Notes under the pieces: model-generated
Told to the model about the DNA's origin: nothing
The model's input: the letters and a program-made list of their open reading frames with translations, nothing else
Database searches by the model: none
Source of the DNA: DASQZJ01 sp035638775
GTDB taxonomy: Bacteria; Pseudomonadota; Gammaproteobacteria; UBA5335; SLRW01
NCBI GenBank assembly: GCA_035638775.1
Contig: DASQZJ010000002.1
Coordinates: 124,001-188,000 of the forward strand
Direction of reading: 5' to 3'
Length of the DNA: 64,000 nt
Translations under genes and position numbers: made by a program
Part shown: positions 1 to 9,383 of the stretch, one piece after another
Numbering within the stretch: the first letter of the stretch is position 1
How the letters are laid out: each line of letters starts with the position of its first letter

Positions 1-1266
1 GGCCCGGCGGTGCACCAGCGCGTCCTGGCGCACGTCCAGCGTGAGCAGGTGAAAGCCGAACGTGCGCGTCCGCCGCAGCAGCCGCCGTACGCTGAAAAGA
101 CCTGCCCGCGAACCCCGGTGCGCCGCCAGGCTCCCGGCGATGATCTCGAGGTCGTGAATGAACTCCTCCGGGTCGCGGTAGCCGCGGTCCTCGTTGCGCG
201 TGCTGGCCTGCAGCCGCGCGAGGATCAGCTGCAGCAGCACCCGGTAGGGCATCCCGCGGTGCCGTGCCGGGATCGAGCGATGGGCGCGCGGGAAGGCGCC
301 GGTGTATTCCCCGATCCTCTCGAGCACGGCGGCGGACACGGGAACGCGGCCCTGCGACTGGCTGAGCTGGCGGTAGAGCGCCTCCAGCTCCCGGCGGTAC
401 AGCTGCATCAGCTGGGCCCGGTGCTGGGACAGCGTGCGCGAGAGGGTGGCGGCGGTGACGTTGGGATTGCCGTCCATGTCCGCCCCCACCCAGGAGGCGA
501 AGCGCACCAGCGTGGGCAGCTCTTCCGGCACCCGGCCATAATGGCTGCCGACGGCCTCCTCGAGCGCCTCGTAGAAGCGCGGCACCACCGGGTAGAGCAC
601 GTCCGTGACGTAGAACAGCAGGTTCTCCAGCTCGTCCATGACGGTGGGACGCTCGGAGGGATGGGCCTCGGTCTGCCAGGCCGAGGTCACCTCCACCCGG
701 ATTCGCTCCAGCGAGCGTCGTTCCTCTTCCGGCAGGCGGCCGCCACCGAGGCGCTCCAGCAGCCGGCGCGCGACCCGCTGGTTCTTCTCCAGCAGGGTGC
801 GCCGGGTGACCTCCGTCGGGTGGGCCGTGAAGACCGGCTCAATCAGGGTTTCCGACAGCAGCCGCAGGAGCTCGTCATGATCCACTCCCCGGGCGCGGAG
901 CCGCCCCATGGTGTCCGCCAGGCTCTCCGGCTGCGGGCCGCTGCCTGCCAGAATGTAGTCGCGCCGGCGGCGCACGCGGTGTACGTTCTCGGCCAGGTTC
1001 ACCAGCTCCAGGTAGGACTTGAAGGCGTGCACGACCTCCTCGGCCTCCGCCGGCGGCAGTCCCTGCAGCCGGCGCTCCAGCGACTCGGCCGCGCCCGCGA
1101 CGCCGCCGCGGCGCTCGATCGCCAGGCGGCGGGCCGCCTCCACCCGGTCGAGCAGCGCCTCGCCGCCCTGTTCCGCCAGCACCTCGCCGAGCAGTTCTCC
1201 CAGTGCCCGCACGTCGGCGCGGAGGCCGGCGTCCTTCTCCGGAAAGTCCAGCTCGCTGCGTCGCAT
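1..1266 (-). CDS. ppc: Phosphoenolpyruvate carboxylase, N-terminal part (runs off the window)
   Basis: Carboxylates phosphoenolpyruvate to oxaloacetate, the anaplerotic feed of the TCA cycle in the cytoplasm. About 422 residues are visible; the family is usually 880–950 residues, so the catalytic C-terminal half lies beyond position 1. Near residue 149 is the conserved FTAHPTE motif carrying the catalytic histidine. Further on is VGADMDGNPNVT, matching the family's GGDRDGNPNVT signature. The ATG at 1264–1266 gives an N-terminus of normal length before the first conserved block. The gene is divergent from the metallophosphoesterase at 1376, so both promoters must lie in the 109-base spacer. 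Identity is secure; only completeness is unknown. Confidence 0.95.
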   Translation of the reverse strand, partial: MRRSELDFPEKDAGLRADVRALGELLGEVLAEQGGEALLDRVEAARRLAIERRGGVAGAAESLERRLQGLPPAEAEEVVHAFKSYLELVNLAENVHRVRRRRDYILAGSGPQPESLADTMGRLRARGVDHDELLRLLSETLIEPVFTAHPTEVTRRTLLEKNQRVARRLLERLGGGRLPEEERRSLERIRVEVTSAWQTEAHPSERPTVMDELENLLFYVTDVLYPVVPRFYEALEEAVGSHYGRVPEELPTLVRFASWVGADMDGNPNVTAATLSRTLSQHRAQLMQLYRRELEALYRQLSQSQGRVPVSAAVLERIGEYTGAFPRAHRSIPARHRGMPYRVLLQLILARLQASTRNEDRGYRDPEEFIHDLEIIAGSLAAHRGSRAGLFSVRRLLRRTRTFGFHLLTLDVRQDALVHRRA

Positions 1267-1375
1267 GTCCCGGCTCCCGCTGTATCCGGTTACTTCGCCC
1301 CGGTTGGATTGTAGCTGCCGGGACCGGTTCCGGACGGTATCGTGTGGCCTGCCCTGCGCACGCTAGACTGGCTGC

Positions 1376-1957
1376 ATGCACGAAGGCGTCTCCGAGCCCC
1401 TGGACCTTTCGCACGCGTCGTCCACGACGGTGGCGCTGGTGGCCGATACCCACGGCCAGCTGGATGCGCGCGTGGCCAGGCTGGCCGTGCGCTGCGACGC
1501 GGTGGCCCACGCCGGCGACGTCGGCGCGCGCGCCGTGCTGGACGCGCTGGCCGCCCGCTCGGCACCGGTGCTCGCCGTAAGGGGCAACAACGACGTCCCC
1601 GCCGGGTGGCCGGACGGGGAGCCAGCCCTGGCAGAGACCCTGCCCGCCGTCGCACGGCTGCTGCTGCCCGGCGGCGAGGTCGTGCTCGTGCACGGCGATG
1701 CCTGGCCCGCCGCCCGGCGCCACCGCGGCCTGCGTACGCGCTTTGCCGAAGCGCGGGCCGTGGTCTACGGCCACAGCCATCGCCTTACCGTCGACGAAAG
1801 CGTCCTTCCGTGGCTGCTCAATCCCGGGGCGGCCGGCAGGAGCCGCACCTTCGGCGGCCCCTCCTGTCTCCTCCTGCGGGCCACGCACCGCCGCTGGGAG
1901 GTGACGGCGCACCGCTTCCCGCTTCCCGCCCGGCCGCTCTTGCGGCGCGCCTCGTGA
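1376..1957 (+). CDS. YfcE/MJ0936-type calcineurin-like metallophosphoesterase
   Basis: A 193-residue member of the small metallophosphoesterase family that hydrolyses phosphodiesters or phosphomonoesters with a bimetal centre. The metal-ligand motifs occur in order: DTH at residues 24–26, GD at 47–48, GNND at 70–73, an HG at 106–107 and GHSH at 132–135. There is no signal peptide, so it should be cytoplasmic. Its stop codon overlaps the start of the downstream endonuclease V gene (GTGA at 1954–1957), implying translational coupling. The physiological substrate cannot be read from sequence; YfcE-like enzymes are known mostly from model substrates. Confidence 0.82.
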   Translation: MHEGVSEPLDLSHASSTTVALVADTHGQLDARVARLAVRCDAVAHAGDVGARAVLDALAARSAPVLAVRGNNDVPAGWPDGEPALAETLPAVARLLLPGGEVVLVHGDAWPAARRHRGLRTRFAEARAVVYGHSHRLTVDESVLPWLLNPGAAGRSRTFGGPSCLLLRATHRRWEVTAHRFPLPARPLLRRAS

Positions 1958-2628
1958 GTCCCGGGTGGCTGCCGCGGACGCTGCACCGGTGGGACGTCCC
2001 GCCGCGCGAGGCCATCGCCATCCAGCAGCGCCTGCGCCGCATGCTGGAGCTGGAAGACCGGCTGGGCCCGGTGCGCCGGGTGGCCGGTGTCGACGTGGGT
2101 TTCGAGGATCACGGCCAAGTCACCCGGGCCGCCGTCGCGGTGCTCGCGTTCCCTTCCCTGGAGCCGATCGAGGACGCGCTGGCACGGCAGCCGACGCGCT
2201 TCCCGTACGTACCGGGCCTGCTCTCGTTCCGCGAGATCCCGGCCGTGCTCGAGGCCCTCGAACGCCTCTCGGCGCCCCCGGACCTGCTGCTGTGCGACGG
2301 CCAGGGCTATGCCCATCCGCGCCGCATGGGCATCGCCAGCCATCTCGGCCTGCTCGCCGACCTGCCCAGCATCGGCGTCGCCAAGAGCCGCCTGACCGGG
2401 ACCCATGGGACGGTTCCCGCCGGCCGCGGAGAGTGGGCTCCGCTGGTTGACCGCGGCGAGACCATCGGGGCGGTGCTGCGCACCCGCGAGCGCGTGCGGC
2501 CGGTGTTCGTCTCGCCCGGCCATCGCGTGAGCCTGCCCACCGCGATCGATTACGTGATGCGCTGCACCACCCGCTACCGCCTGCCCGAGACCACCCGGCG
2601 CGCGGACCGGCTGGCGTCCGGCCGCTGA
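1954..2628 (+). CDS. nfi: Endonuclease V (deoxyinosine 3' endonuclease)
   Basis: Nicks DNA at the second phosphodiester 3' of deoxyinosine, starting repair of deaminated adenine. With the GTG at 1954 the product has 224 residues, matching E. coli Nfi at about 223. Visible family features are the VAGVDVGF block (Asp47), YVPGLLSFRE (Glu94) and LLLCDGQGYAHPRR (Asp115, His121), which supply the metal-binding and catalytic residues, plus the conserved GVAKSRL (Lys144). The reading frame is open far upstream, but the GTGA overlap with the preceding gene and family length decide the start. It ends one base before the convergent aldo/keto reductase stop. Confidence 0.93.
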   Translation: MSPGWLPRTLHRWDVPPREAIAIQQRLRRMLELEDRLGPVRRVAGVDVGFEDHGQVTRAAVAVLAFPSLEPIEDALARQPTRFPYVPGLLSFREIPAVLEALERLSAPPDLLLCDGQGYAHPRRMGIASHLGLLADLPSIGVAKSRLTGTHGTVPAGRGEWAPLVDRGETIGAVLRTRERVRPVFVSPGHRVSLPTAIDYVMRCTTRYRLPETTRRADRLASGR

Positions 2629-2629
2629 G

Positions 2630-3622
<993 letters not shown>

Positions 3623-3750
3623 GCGAGCGTCACCTCCACTGTCAACGACCGCGGCCCGTCCGCATTGGTAACGGCGCTCGCGGTCTGCTATGAATCCGTA
3701 CCGTTTACCACGGCGCGGGCGCCGCTCCCGCGGCGCCGCAGGAGTCCCAC

Positions 3751-4260
3751 ATGCTCAGACTCGTGGCACGCTTCCTCAAGGTGCTCAACTCGGAGGCGGA
3801 CCCGGGCCAGATCGCCCTGGCGCTCTGCCTGGCTGCCATCTTCGGGCTGACGCCCCTGTGGACCGCGCACAACCTGCTGGTGCTGCTGCTGGTGCTGGTG
3901 CTCCGGGTGAACCTTTCCAGCTTCCTGGTCGGCTGGGCCGTGTTCTCGGCGCTGGGCTACCTGCTGGATCCGCTGTTCGACCGGGTCGGCTTTGCGCTGC
4001 TCACGGCCGGACCGCTGCACGGCATGTGGACCGCCTTCTACGGCACGGTAGCCGGGCGCATCACGCGCTTCAACAATACCGTGGAGCTCGGCAGCGTGGT
4101 GATCTCGCTGGCGCTGTTCCCGGTGATCTTCCTGCTGGCACGCGCCCTGGTCCTGCGCTACCGCGCCAGTGTCCGCGCGTGGGTGCAGCACAGCCGGCTG
4201 ATGACGCTGCTCAGGGCCAGCCGTCTGTATCACGTCTACCGGGCGCTGGACCGGGGCTGA
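3751..4260 (+). CDS. TIGR03546 family membrane protein
   Basis: A 169-residue integral membrane protein of unknown function. Three or more hydrophobic segments are visible, at about residues 20–37, 40–75 and 105–135, and the C-terminus is basic. The N-terminus, with LKVLNSEADPGQIALA and a following GLTPLW, matches the TIGR03546 family, whose members sit directly before a TIGR03545 gene. The next gene, nine bases away, is exactly that, so the pair is one transcription unit. The spacer upstream has a weak promoter-like pair (TTGGTA at 3665, TATGAA at 3689), not strong enough to list separately. The molecular role is not established. Confidence 0.75.
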   Translation: MLRLVARFLKVLNSEADPGQIALALCLAAIFGLTPLWTAHNLLVLLLVLVLRVNLSSFLVGWAVFSALGYLLDPLFDRVGFALLTAGPLHGMWTAFYGTVAGRITRFNNTVELGSVVISLALFPVIFLLARALVLRYRASVRAWVQHSRLMTLLRASRLYHVYRALDRG

Positions 4261-4269
4261 GGGGGTTCG

Positions 4270-6006
4270 ATGGTGAAATGGATCCGCTGGCAGGGGCTGG
4301 TCGCATTCATCGCGATCGTGGCGCTGGTCGCGGGGTTTTGCGCGGCCTTCGCCGGCACCCTGCTCAAGTGGAGCGTCGAATCGACCGGCACCGCGCTGGT
4401 CGGGGCCAGAGTGCAGCTCGCGGGTGCCTCGGTGCATCTGTTCCCGGTGCACGTGGAGCTGGACGGACTGCAGGTCACGGACCCCGCCCAGCCGATGCGA
4501 AACGCCTTCCAGGCCCGGCGCATCGCCTTCGGCATCGAGCCGGGGCAGCTGGTCATGGGGCGCACCTTCGTCGACGGGATGAGCGTCGAGGGCGCGGCGA
4601 TCGACACCCCGCGCGAGCACAGCGGCGCGGTCCGCGGCTCCGCCGCCGGCAAGCGCGGCCATGCCTTCCTGACGGCCGCGGCCGGGGCGGCGCAGTCGCT
4701 GGGAGTGGAGCTGCCGAGCGCCGACAGCATTCTCAAGCGGGCCGACCTGCACAGCGTGCAGCAGATCGGCGGGCTCGACGACCGGCTGGACAAGCAGGTC
4801 GAGCAGGCGCGCCGGCAGGTCCGCGGGCTTCCGGGAGACAAGCAGCTGCAGGCCTACCGGGAGAGACTCGCGCAGATCCGGAAGAAGACCTCCGGACCGC
4901 TGGGGCTGGTGCGCAAGGGCAAGCAGGTCGCGGACCTGCGCAACTCGATCTCTTCCGACATCGACCGGATCCGGAGCACACGCGACGAGCTGAGCCGGAC
5001 CCGTGCCCACATGCGCAGCGAGCTCGACGCCGCCCGCAAGGCCCCGGGCGAGGACGCGCAGCGGCTGGTGAACAAGTATGCCCTCGGCGGCGCGAACCTG
5101 GACAACCTGAGCGCCCTGGTGTTCGGCCCGCGGGTGGGTCGCTGGACCGCGCAGGCCTGGAGCTGGTACCAGATCCTGCGCCCCTATCTCGAGCAGGCGA
5201 ACGCCGGGGGCGGCAGCGTCACCAGCAAGCCCTTGCGCAGCCCCGGGCGCAACGTGATCTTCCCCCGGGCGCATCCGCAGCCGGACGTTCTGGTGCGCGA
5301 CATTCACCTGTCCGCGCTCAGGCACCAGGGCAGCGCCGCCGTCACGGTCAGCGGCCGGGTACGCGACTTCACCCTGCAGCCGGCACTGTGGCCGCGGCCG
5401 CTGACCTTCTCCATCAGCGGCCGGGGCGGGAGCCACCGCGTCGCCGGATTCAGCATGAGCGGCACCCTGGACCACCGGCATCCGTCCGCGCCGGACGATC
5501 GACTGAGGATGCACCTGAAGGACGTGCGGATCGGGGGTGGAAGCAGCGGGCGGGTGCCCGTCACGCTGGCCGGCGGCAGCGCGAACGTCGACGTGGACGG
5601 GCATCTCCGCTCGGGCAGCATGGACTTCGAGATCCGGACGCGGGTCCGTGAGGCGAGCTTCCGCAGGACCGGCGGAAACGGCGGCGGCCGGATCGGCCGG
5701 GCGATCGCCGATACCCTGGAGAACGCGCATGATTTCACGCTGGTGGCGCACCTTACCGGCACGCCGGCGCAGCCCTCGGTGCAGATCAGCTCGTCACTGG
5801 ACCGGCGCCTGAAGCAGGCGGTCGCGGCTGCCATCGAGGGCCGGCTGGACAAGCTTCGCGCCGGGCTCAGGCAGCGCATCGAGGCGCGAACCGGCGACCG
5901 GCTCAAGGCCGCGCAGGCGAAGCTGGACAGCCTCGCGTCGCTGGATCATCAGGCGAGCGACCGCCTTTCCGCCTACCGCGACCTGCTGCACAGGCTCCAG
6001 GGCTGA
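4270..6006 (+). CDS. TIGR03545 family protein, AsmA-like envelope protein
   Basis: A 578-residue protein with one N-terminal membrane anchor (about residues 9–31), then a region predicted to lie in the periplasm. The segment after the anchor (ALVGARVQLAGASVHLFPV and onward) resembles the repeated beta-strand start of AsmA/TamB-type proteins. The middle (about residues 165–265) is charged and helical, rich in Arg, Gln and Asp, probably coiled coil. The C-terminal part again looks like a beta-rich AsmA-like domain followed by a basic helical tail. It forms a conserved pair with the TIGR03546 gene just upstream. Function is unknown; a role in envelope lipid handling is only inference from AsmA resemblance. 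Confidence 0.72.
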   Translation: MVKWIRWQGLVAFIAIVALVAGFCAAFAGTLLKWSVESTGTALVGARVQLAGASVHLFPVHVELDGLQVTDPAQPMRNAFQARRIAFGIEPGQLVMGRTFVDGMSVEGAAIDTPREHSGAVRGSAAGKRGHAFLTAAAGAAQSLGVELPSADSILKRADLHSVQQIGGLDDRLDKQVEQARRQVRGLPGDKQLQAYRERLAQIRKKTSGPLGLVRKGKQVADLRNSISSDIDRIRSTRDELSRTRAHMRSELDAARKAPGEDAQRLVNKYALGGANLDNLSALVFGPRVGRWTAQAWSWYQILRPYLEQANAGGGSVTSKPLRSPGRNVIFPRAHPQPDVLVRDIHLSALRHQGSAAVTVSGRVRDFTLQPALWPRPLTFSISGRGGSHRVAGFSMSGTLDHRHPSAPDDRLRMHLKDVRIGGGSSGRVPVTLAGGSANVDVDGHLRSGSMDFEIRTRVREASFRRTGGNGGGRIGRAIADTLENAHDFTLVAHLTGTPAQPSVQISSSLDRRLKQAVAAAIEGRLDKLRAGLRQRIEARTGDRLKAAQAKLDSLASLDHQASDRLSAYRDLLHRLQG

Positions 6007-6102
6007 CGCCGGTCCGGCGCGGGCGGGCTGCATCGCGCGCGCACAAGTGCTTAAATGGATGGCCCACCCGCGGCCCGGACCGACAGCAAAGAGGTATCGA
6101 CG

Positions 6103-7455
6103 GTGTCCGACATCAAGGTCCTGCTCGACGAATCCGAGATTCCGACGCACTGGTACAACGTCATGGCGGACCTGCCGCGGCCGCCGGCCCCCTACCTGGG
6201 GCCCGACGGTCAGCCGCTGGCGCCCGAGAGCATGCAGGCCATCTTCCCGCCCGGGATCATCGAGCAGGAGGTCAGCACCGAGCGCTGGATCGAGATCCCC
6301 GAGCCGGTCCGCGAGGCGCTGCGTCAGTGGCGGCCGTCACCGCTGTTCCGCGCCACCCGCCTGGAGGAGCACCTGGGCACGCCGGCGAAGATCTACTTCA
6401 AGTACGAGGGTGTCAGCCCGGCCGGCTCGCACAAGCCCAACTCGGCGGTGGCGCAGGCCTATTTCAACAAGGTCGCGGGGGTCAGGCGCCTGACCACCGA
6501 GACGGGCGCCGGCCAGTGGGGCTCCTCGCTGGCCCTCGCCGGCAGCCTGTTCGGCCTCGAGACGCGCATCTACATGGTCCGGGTCAGCTACGAGCAGAAG
6601 CCGTTCCGGCGCTCGATGATGCAGACCTGGGGCGGGGAGGTCATCCCGAGCCCCTCCGGGCTGACCGGGACGGGCCGCAAGGCACTGGAGCAGGACCCGG
6701 ACAACCCCGGCTCCCTGGGCCTTGCCATCTCCGAGGCGGTGGAGGAAGCCGCCTCGCGGGACGACACCAACTACGCGCTCGGCTCCGTGCTCAACCACGT
6801 GCTGCTGCACCAGACGGTGATCGGCCTCGAGACGCGCAAGCAGCTCGACAAGGTCGGGGACTACCCGGACGTGGTATTCGCCCCCTGCGGCGGCGGTTCC
6901 AACGTCGGCGGCATGATGTTTCCGTTCCTGGCGGACAAGGCGGCCGGGCGCGAGGTGCGGCTGGTGGCCATGGAGCCGAGCTCCTGCCCCACGCTGACGC
7001 GTGGCAACTACGCCTACGACTACGGCGACAGCGCCGGTCTCACGCCCATCATGAAGATGTACACCCTCGGCCACGACTTCATGCCGCCCAGCATCCACGC
7101 CGGCGGGCTGCGCTACCACGGCGACTCCGCGCTGGTCTCCCTGCTCTACGACGAGGGCATCATCGAGGCCCGCGCCGTGCAGCAGATCGCCACCTTCGAG
7201 GCGGGCGTCACCTTCGCCCGCACGCAGGGCATCATCCCGGCGCCGGAATCCAACCACGCCGTGCGCGGCGCCATCGACGAGGCCCTGCACTGCAGGGAAA
7301 CGGGCGAGGCGAAGACCATCCTGTTCACCCTCTCCGGCCACGGCCACTTCGACATGGCCGCCTACGACAGGTACTTCGCCGGCGAGCTGGAGGACTACGA
7401 GTACCCGGCGGAAGCGATCGACCGCTCCCTGCACAACCTGCCCAGGGTCGGCTGA
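6103..7455 (+). CDS. Tryptophan synthase beta chain-like protein, TrpB2 type
   Basis: A PLP-dependent enzyme that condenses indole with serine to make tryptophan. The long TrpB2 family usually occurs without an adjacent trpA and often alongside a normal TrpB1. The PLP lysine is Lys111 in SPAGSHKPNSAVAQ, the catalytic glutamate lies in TTETGAGQWG, and the cofactor phosphate loop is CGGGSNVGG. The start chosen is the GTG at 6103, preceded by an AGAGG ribosome site at suitable spacing, giving 450 residues as in the family; an in-frame ATG at 6055 lacks such a site. trpE, trpG, trpD and trpC lie 51–56 kb away and no trpA is seen, which fits indole salvage or a stand-alone role. Confidence 0.9.
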   Translation: MSDIKVLLDESEIPTHWYNVMADLPRPPAPYLGPDGQPLAPESMQAIFPPGIIEQEVSTERWIEIPEPVREALRQWRPSPLFRATRLEEHLGTPAKIYFKYEGVSPAGSHKPNSAVAQAYFNKVAGVRRLTTETGAGQWGSSLALAGSLFGLETRIYMVRVSYEQKPFRRSMMQTWGGEVIPSPSGLTGTGRKALEQDPDNPGSLGLAISEAVEEAASRDDTNYALGSVLNHVLLHQTVIGLETRKQLDKVGDYPDVVFAPCGGGSNVGGMMFPFLADKAAGREVRLVAMEPSSCPTLTRGNYAYDYGDSAGLTPIMKMYTLGHDFMPPSIHAGGLRYHGDSALVSLLYDEGIIEARAVQQIATFEAGVTFARTQGIIPAPESNHAVRGAIDEALHCRETGEAKTILFTLSGHGHFDMAAYDRYFAGELEDYEYPAEAIDRSLHNLPRVG

Positions 7456-7462
7456 CCGGCGC

Positions 7463-7489
7463 ACCCGGGGCGGGCGATCCGCCCCGGGT
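7463..7489. terminator. GC-rich hairpin after trpB2 (terminator-like, no T-run)
   Basis: An 11-base perfect stem (ACCCGGGGCGG and its complement) encloses a 5-base loop eight bases after the TrpB2 stop codon. No run of T follows, so it is not a classical intrinsic terminator. It may stabilise the 3' end of the trpB2 message or pause polymerase before the gene at 7523. Confidence 0.4.
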
Positions 7490-7522
7490 CGACGCCGTCC
7501 TCGCCGGCTCCCCGATCCACTC

Positions 7523-8518
7523 ATGGCATCGCGGCAACCGCAAGAGCAGCCCGGCGGCGCCCCGCCGCGACCATCCGGTCCCATCCGGATCGGCGTCAGC
7601 GCCTGCCTGGTGGGACAGAAGGTCCGCTACGACAGCGGCCACAAGCGGGACCCGTTCGTCGCCGATCGCCTTGCGGAGCATTTCGAGCTGGTGCCGGTCT
7701 GTCCCGAGGTCGCAGTCGGCCTGGGCACTCCGCGCGAGCCCGTCCGCCTGACCGGCGCCGCGGACGCGCCCCGGGCGATCGGTACCCGCACGCCCTCGCT
7801 GGACGTCACCGACATCCTTGCCGGATACGGCCGCCGCATGGCCGCCGAGCTGGGCGACATCAGCGGCTACGTGTTCAAGAGCAGGTCGCCCAGCTGCGGG
7901 ATGGAACGCGTCAAGGTCCATGGCGAGGCCGGACAGTCCCCGCGCCGGGGGCGCGGCATCTACGCCGCCGAGCTGATGCGTGCGCGGCCGCTGCTCCCCT
8001 GCGAGGAGGAAGGTCGGCTGAACGACCCCGGGCTGCGCGAGAACTTCATCGGGCGCGTGCTGGCGTTCCGTCGCTGGCAGGACCTGCTCGCCGGCGGCGT
8101 CAGTGCCGAGCGCCTGGTCGATTTCCATACCGCGCACAAGCTGATCCTGATGGCGCACGGGCGGGAGCCGCTACGCCGCCTGGGGCGCCTGGTGGCCGAC
8201 GCCGGACAGCGCCCGCCGCAGGCTCTCGCGGACGAGTACGGACCGGCGTTCATGCAGGCGCTCGCCCGGCGCGCGACGCGCCGCCGCCACAGCGACGTGC
8301 TCTACCACCTGCTCGGCTACCTCAAGCGCAAGCTGGATGCCGGCGACAAGGCCGAGATGGTCGATCTGATCGAGGACTACCGCCTGGGCCGCGTGCCGCT
8401 GATCGTGCCGATCACCCTGCTCCGGCACCACTTCCGCGTGCATCCCGACCCGTACGTCGAGCGGCAGCTCTATCTGCACTGGGCTCCGGCGGGCCTCAGC
8501 CTCTGGAACGCGATCTGA
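7523..8518 (+). CDS. DUF523–DUF1722 two-domain protein (TudS/RudS-like desulfidase candidate)
   Basis: A 331-residue fusion. Residues 21–165 form a DUF523 domain with three conserved cysteines, Cys28 (SACLVG), Cys60 (PVCPE) and Cys125 (SPSCG), the pattern that binds a catalytic [4Fe-4S] cluster in thiouracil desulfidases of the TudS type. Residues from about 185 to 310 form a DUF1722 domain (FHTAHKLILMAH, then LLGYLKRKL). From my knowledge of the literature, DUF523–DUF1722 fusions have been linked to removal of sulfur from 4-thiouridine, including in tRNA; that link is recalled, not shown here. The older name for such proteins is YbgA-like. It is probably monocistronic and its 3' end overlaps the convergent peptidase by 23 bases. 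Confidence 0.82.
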   Translation: MASRQPQEQPGGAPPRPSGPIRIGVSACLVGQKVRYDSGHKRDPFVADRLAEHFELVPVCPEVAVGLGTPREPVRLTGAADAPRAIGTRTPSLDVTDILAGYGRRMAAELGDISGYVFKSRSPSCGMERVKVHGEAGQSPRRGRGIYAAELMRARPLLPCEEEGRLNDPGLRENFIGRVLAFRRWQDLLAGGVSAERLVDFHTAHKLILMAHGREPLRRLGRLVADAGQRPPQALADEYGPAFMQALARRATRRRHSDVLYHLLGYLKRKLDAGDKAEMVDLIEDYRLGRVPLIVPITLLRHHFRVHPDPYVERQLYLHWAPAGLSLWNAI

Positions 8519-9371
8519 CCACCCGCGCCCGAATGCGACCGGACGGGTACACGACGCACACGGGCATGTGCTCGGCGTTGCAGGCGCAGGCGAGGCCGCC
8601 GTCGCGGCGCAGCACGATCATGCCGCCCCGCCCATCGAGCCGCCTCAGCCGGGCCAGGGCGCGCCGGGCGGCGGCATCCGCAGTCCGTCCGGCGGCGACG
8701 TCATCGGCGATGCGCACGGCGGCCGCCGCCCGGATGATGGCCTCGCCGTGGCCGGTGCAGGAGACCGCGGTGCCGGCATCCGCCCAGGTACCCGCGCCGA
8801 TCAGCCCGGAATCGCCGACCCGCCCGGGCAGGTCGCCGGGCTTGCCGCCGGTGGAGGTCGCCGCCGCCAGGTTGCCGTGCGGATCCATTGCCACGCAGCC
8901 CACGGTGCCGAAGCGATCGTGCCAGCGGCGGCCCTGTTCCCCGGTCACCAGCGTCTCCGGGTCGCAGCGCGGGATGCCCGCGGCGTGCACGAACTCCTCC
9001 GCGCCGGGCCCGACCATCAGCACATGGCGCCCGTCCTCCAGCACCGCGCGGGCGCCGCGGACCGGGTTCGCCAGATTGCGCACGGCCGCCACCCCGCCGG
9101 CGCGCAGGCCGGCGCCCTCCATCAGGGCGGCATCGAGCTCGATCCCGCCGGTGCTGCGCAGCACCGCGCCGCGGCCGGCATTGAACAGGGGATCGCCTTC
9201 CAGCGCACGCACGGCCGCCTCCACGGCGTCGAGGGCGCTGCCGCCGTCATCCAGCACGGCCCGGCCCGCCAGCGCCGCCCGGCGGCAGCCGGCCAGCACC
9301 GGCTCGCGCCGCTCCGGGCCGAGTCGCCCGGCGCCGCCGTGCACCACGATCGCGCGCGGATACCCGGTCAT
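8496..9371 (-). CDS. iaaA: Isoaspartyl peptidase/L-asparaginase (Ntn hydrolase)
   Basis: A 291-residue type 2 asparaginase-family enzyme that hydrolyses isoaspartyl dipeptides and asparagine. Family members self-cleave before a threonine, which becomes the N-terminal nucleophile; here the site is Gly155–Thr156 in DRFGTVGCVAMD. The start VVHGGAG and the substrate-loop block SALDAVEAAVRALEGDPLFNAGRG are typical. It lies 12 bases downstream of the DUF190 gene on the same strand and so is likely the third gene of the fluoride-responsive crcB operon. Its 3' end overlaps the DUF523–DUF1722 gene. It should be cytoplasmic, as there is no signal peptide. Confidence 0.88.
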   Translation of the reverse strand: MTGYPRAIVVHGGAGRLGPERREPVLAGCRRAALAGRAVLDDGGSALDAVEAAVRALEGDPLFNAGRGAVLRSTGGIELDAALMEGAGLRAGGVAAVRNLANPVRGARAVLEDGRHVLMVGPGAEEFVHAAGIPRCDPETLVTGEQGRRWHDRFGTVGCVAMDPHGNLAAATSTGGKPGDLPGRVGDSGLIGAGTWADAGTAVSCTGHGEAIIRAAAAVRIADDVAAGRTADAAARRALARLRRLDGRGGMIVLRRDGGLACACNAEHMPVCVVYPSGRIRARVVRSRSRG

Positions 9372-9383
9372 CCGCCGGCCGGG

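Noticed and set aside
10..1314. A 434-codon plus-strand frame at the window start.
   Set aside because: Shadow of ppc, whose conserved HPTE and DGNPNVT motifs lie on the minus strand.
3690..5651. A 653-codon open frame on the plus strand across the TIGR03546/TIGR03545 genes, and a 687-codon one on the opposite strand.
   Set aside because: Both run over two recognised genes in other frames; composition is Arg/Ala/Gly-rich shadow of high-GC coding DNA with no domain.
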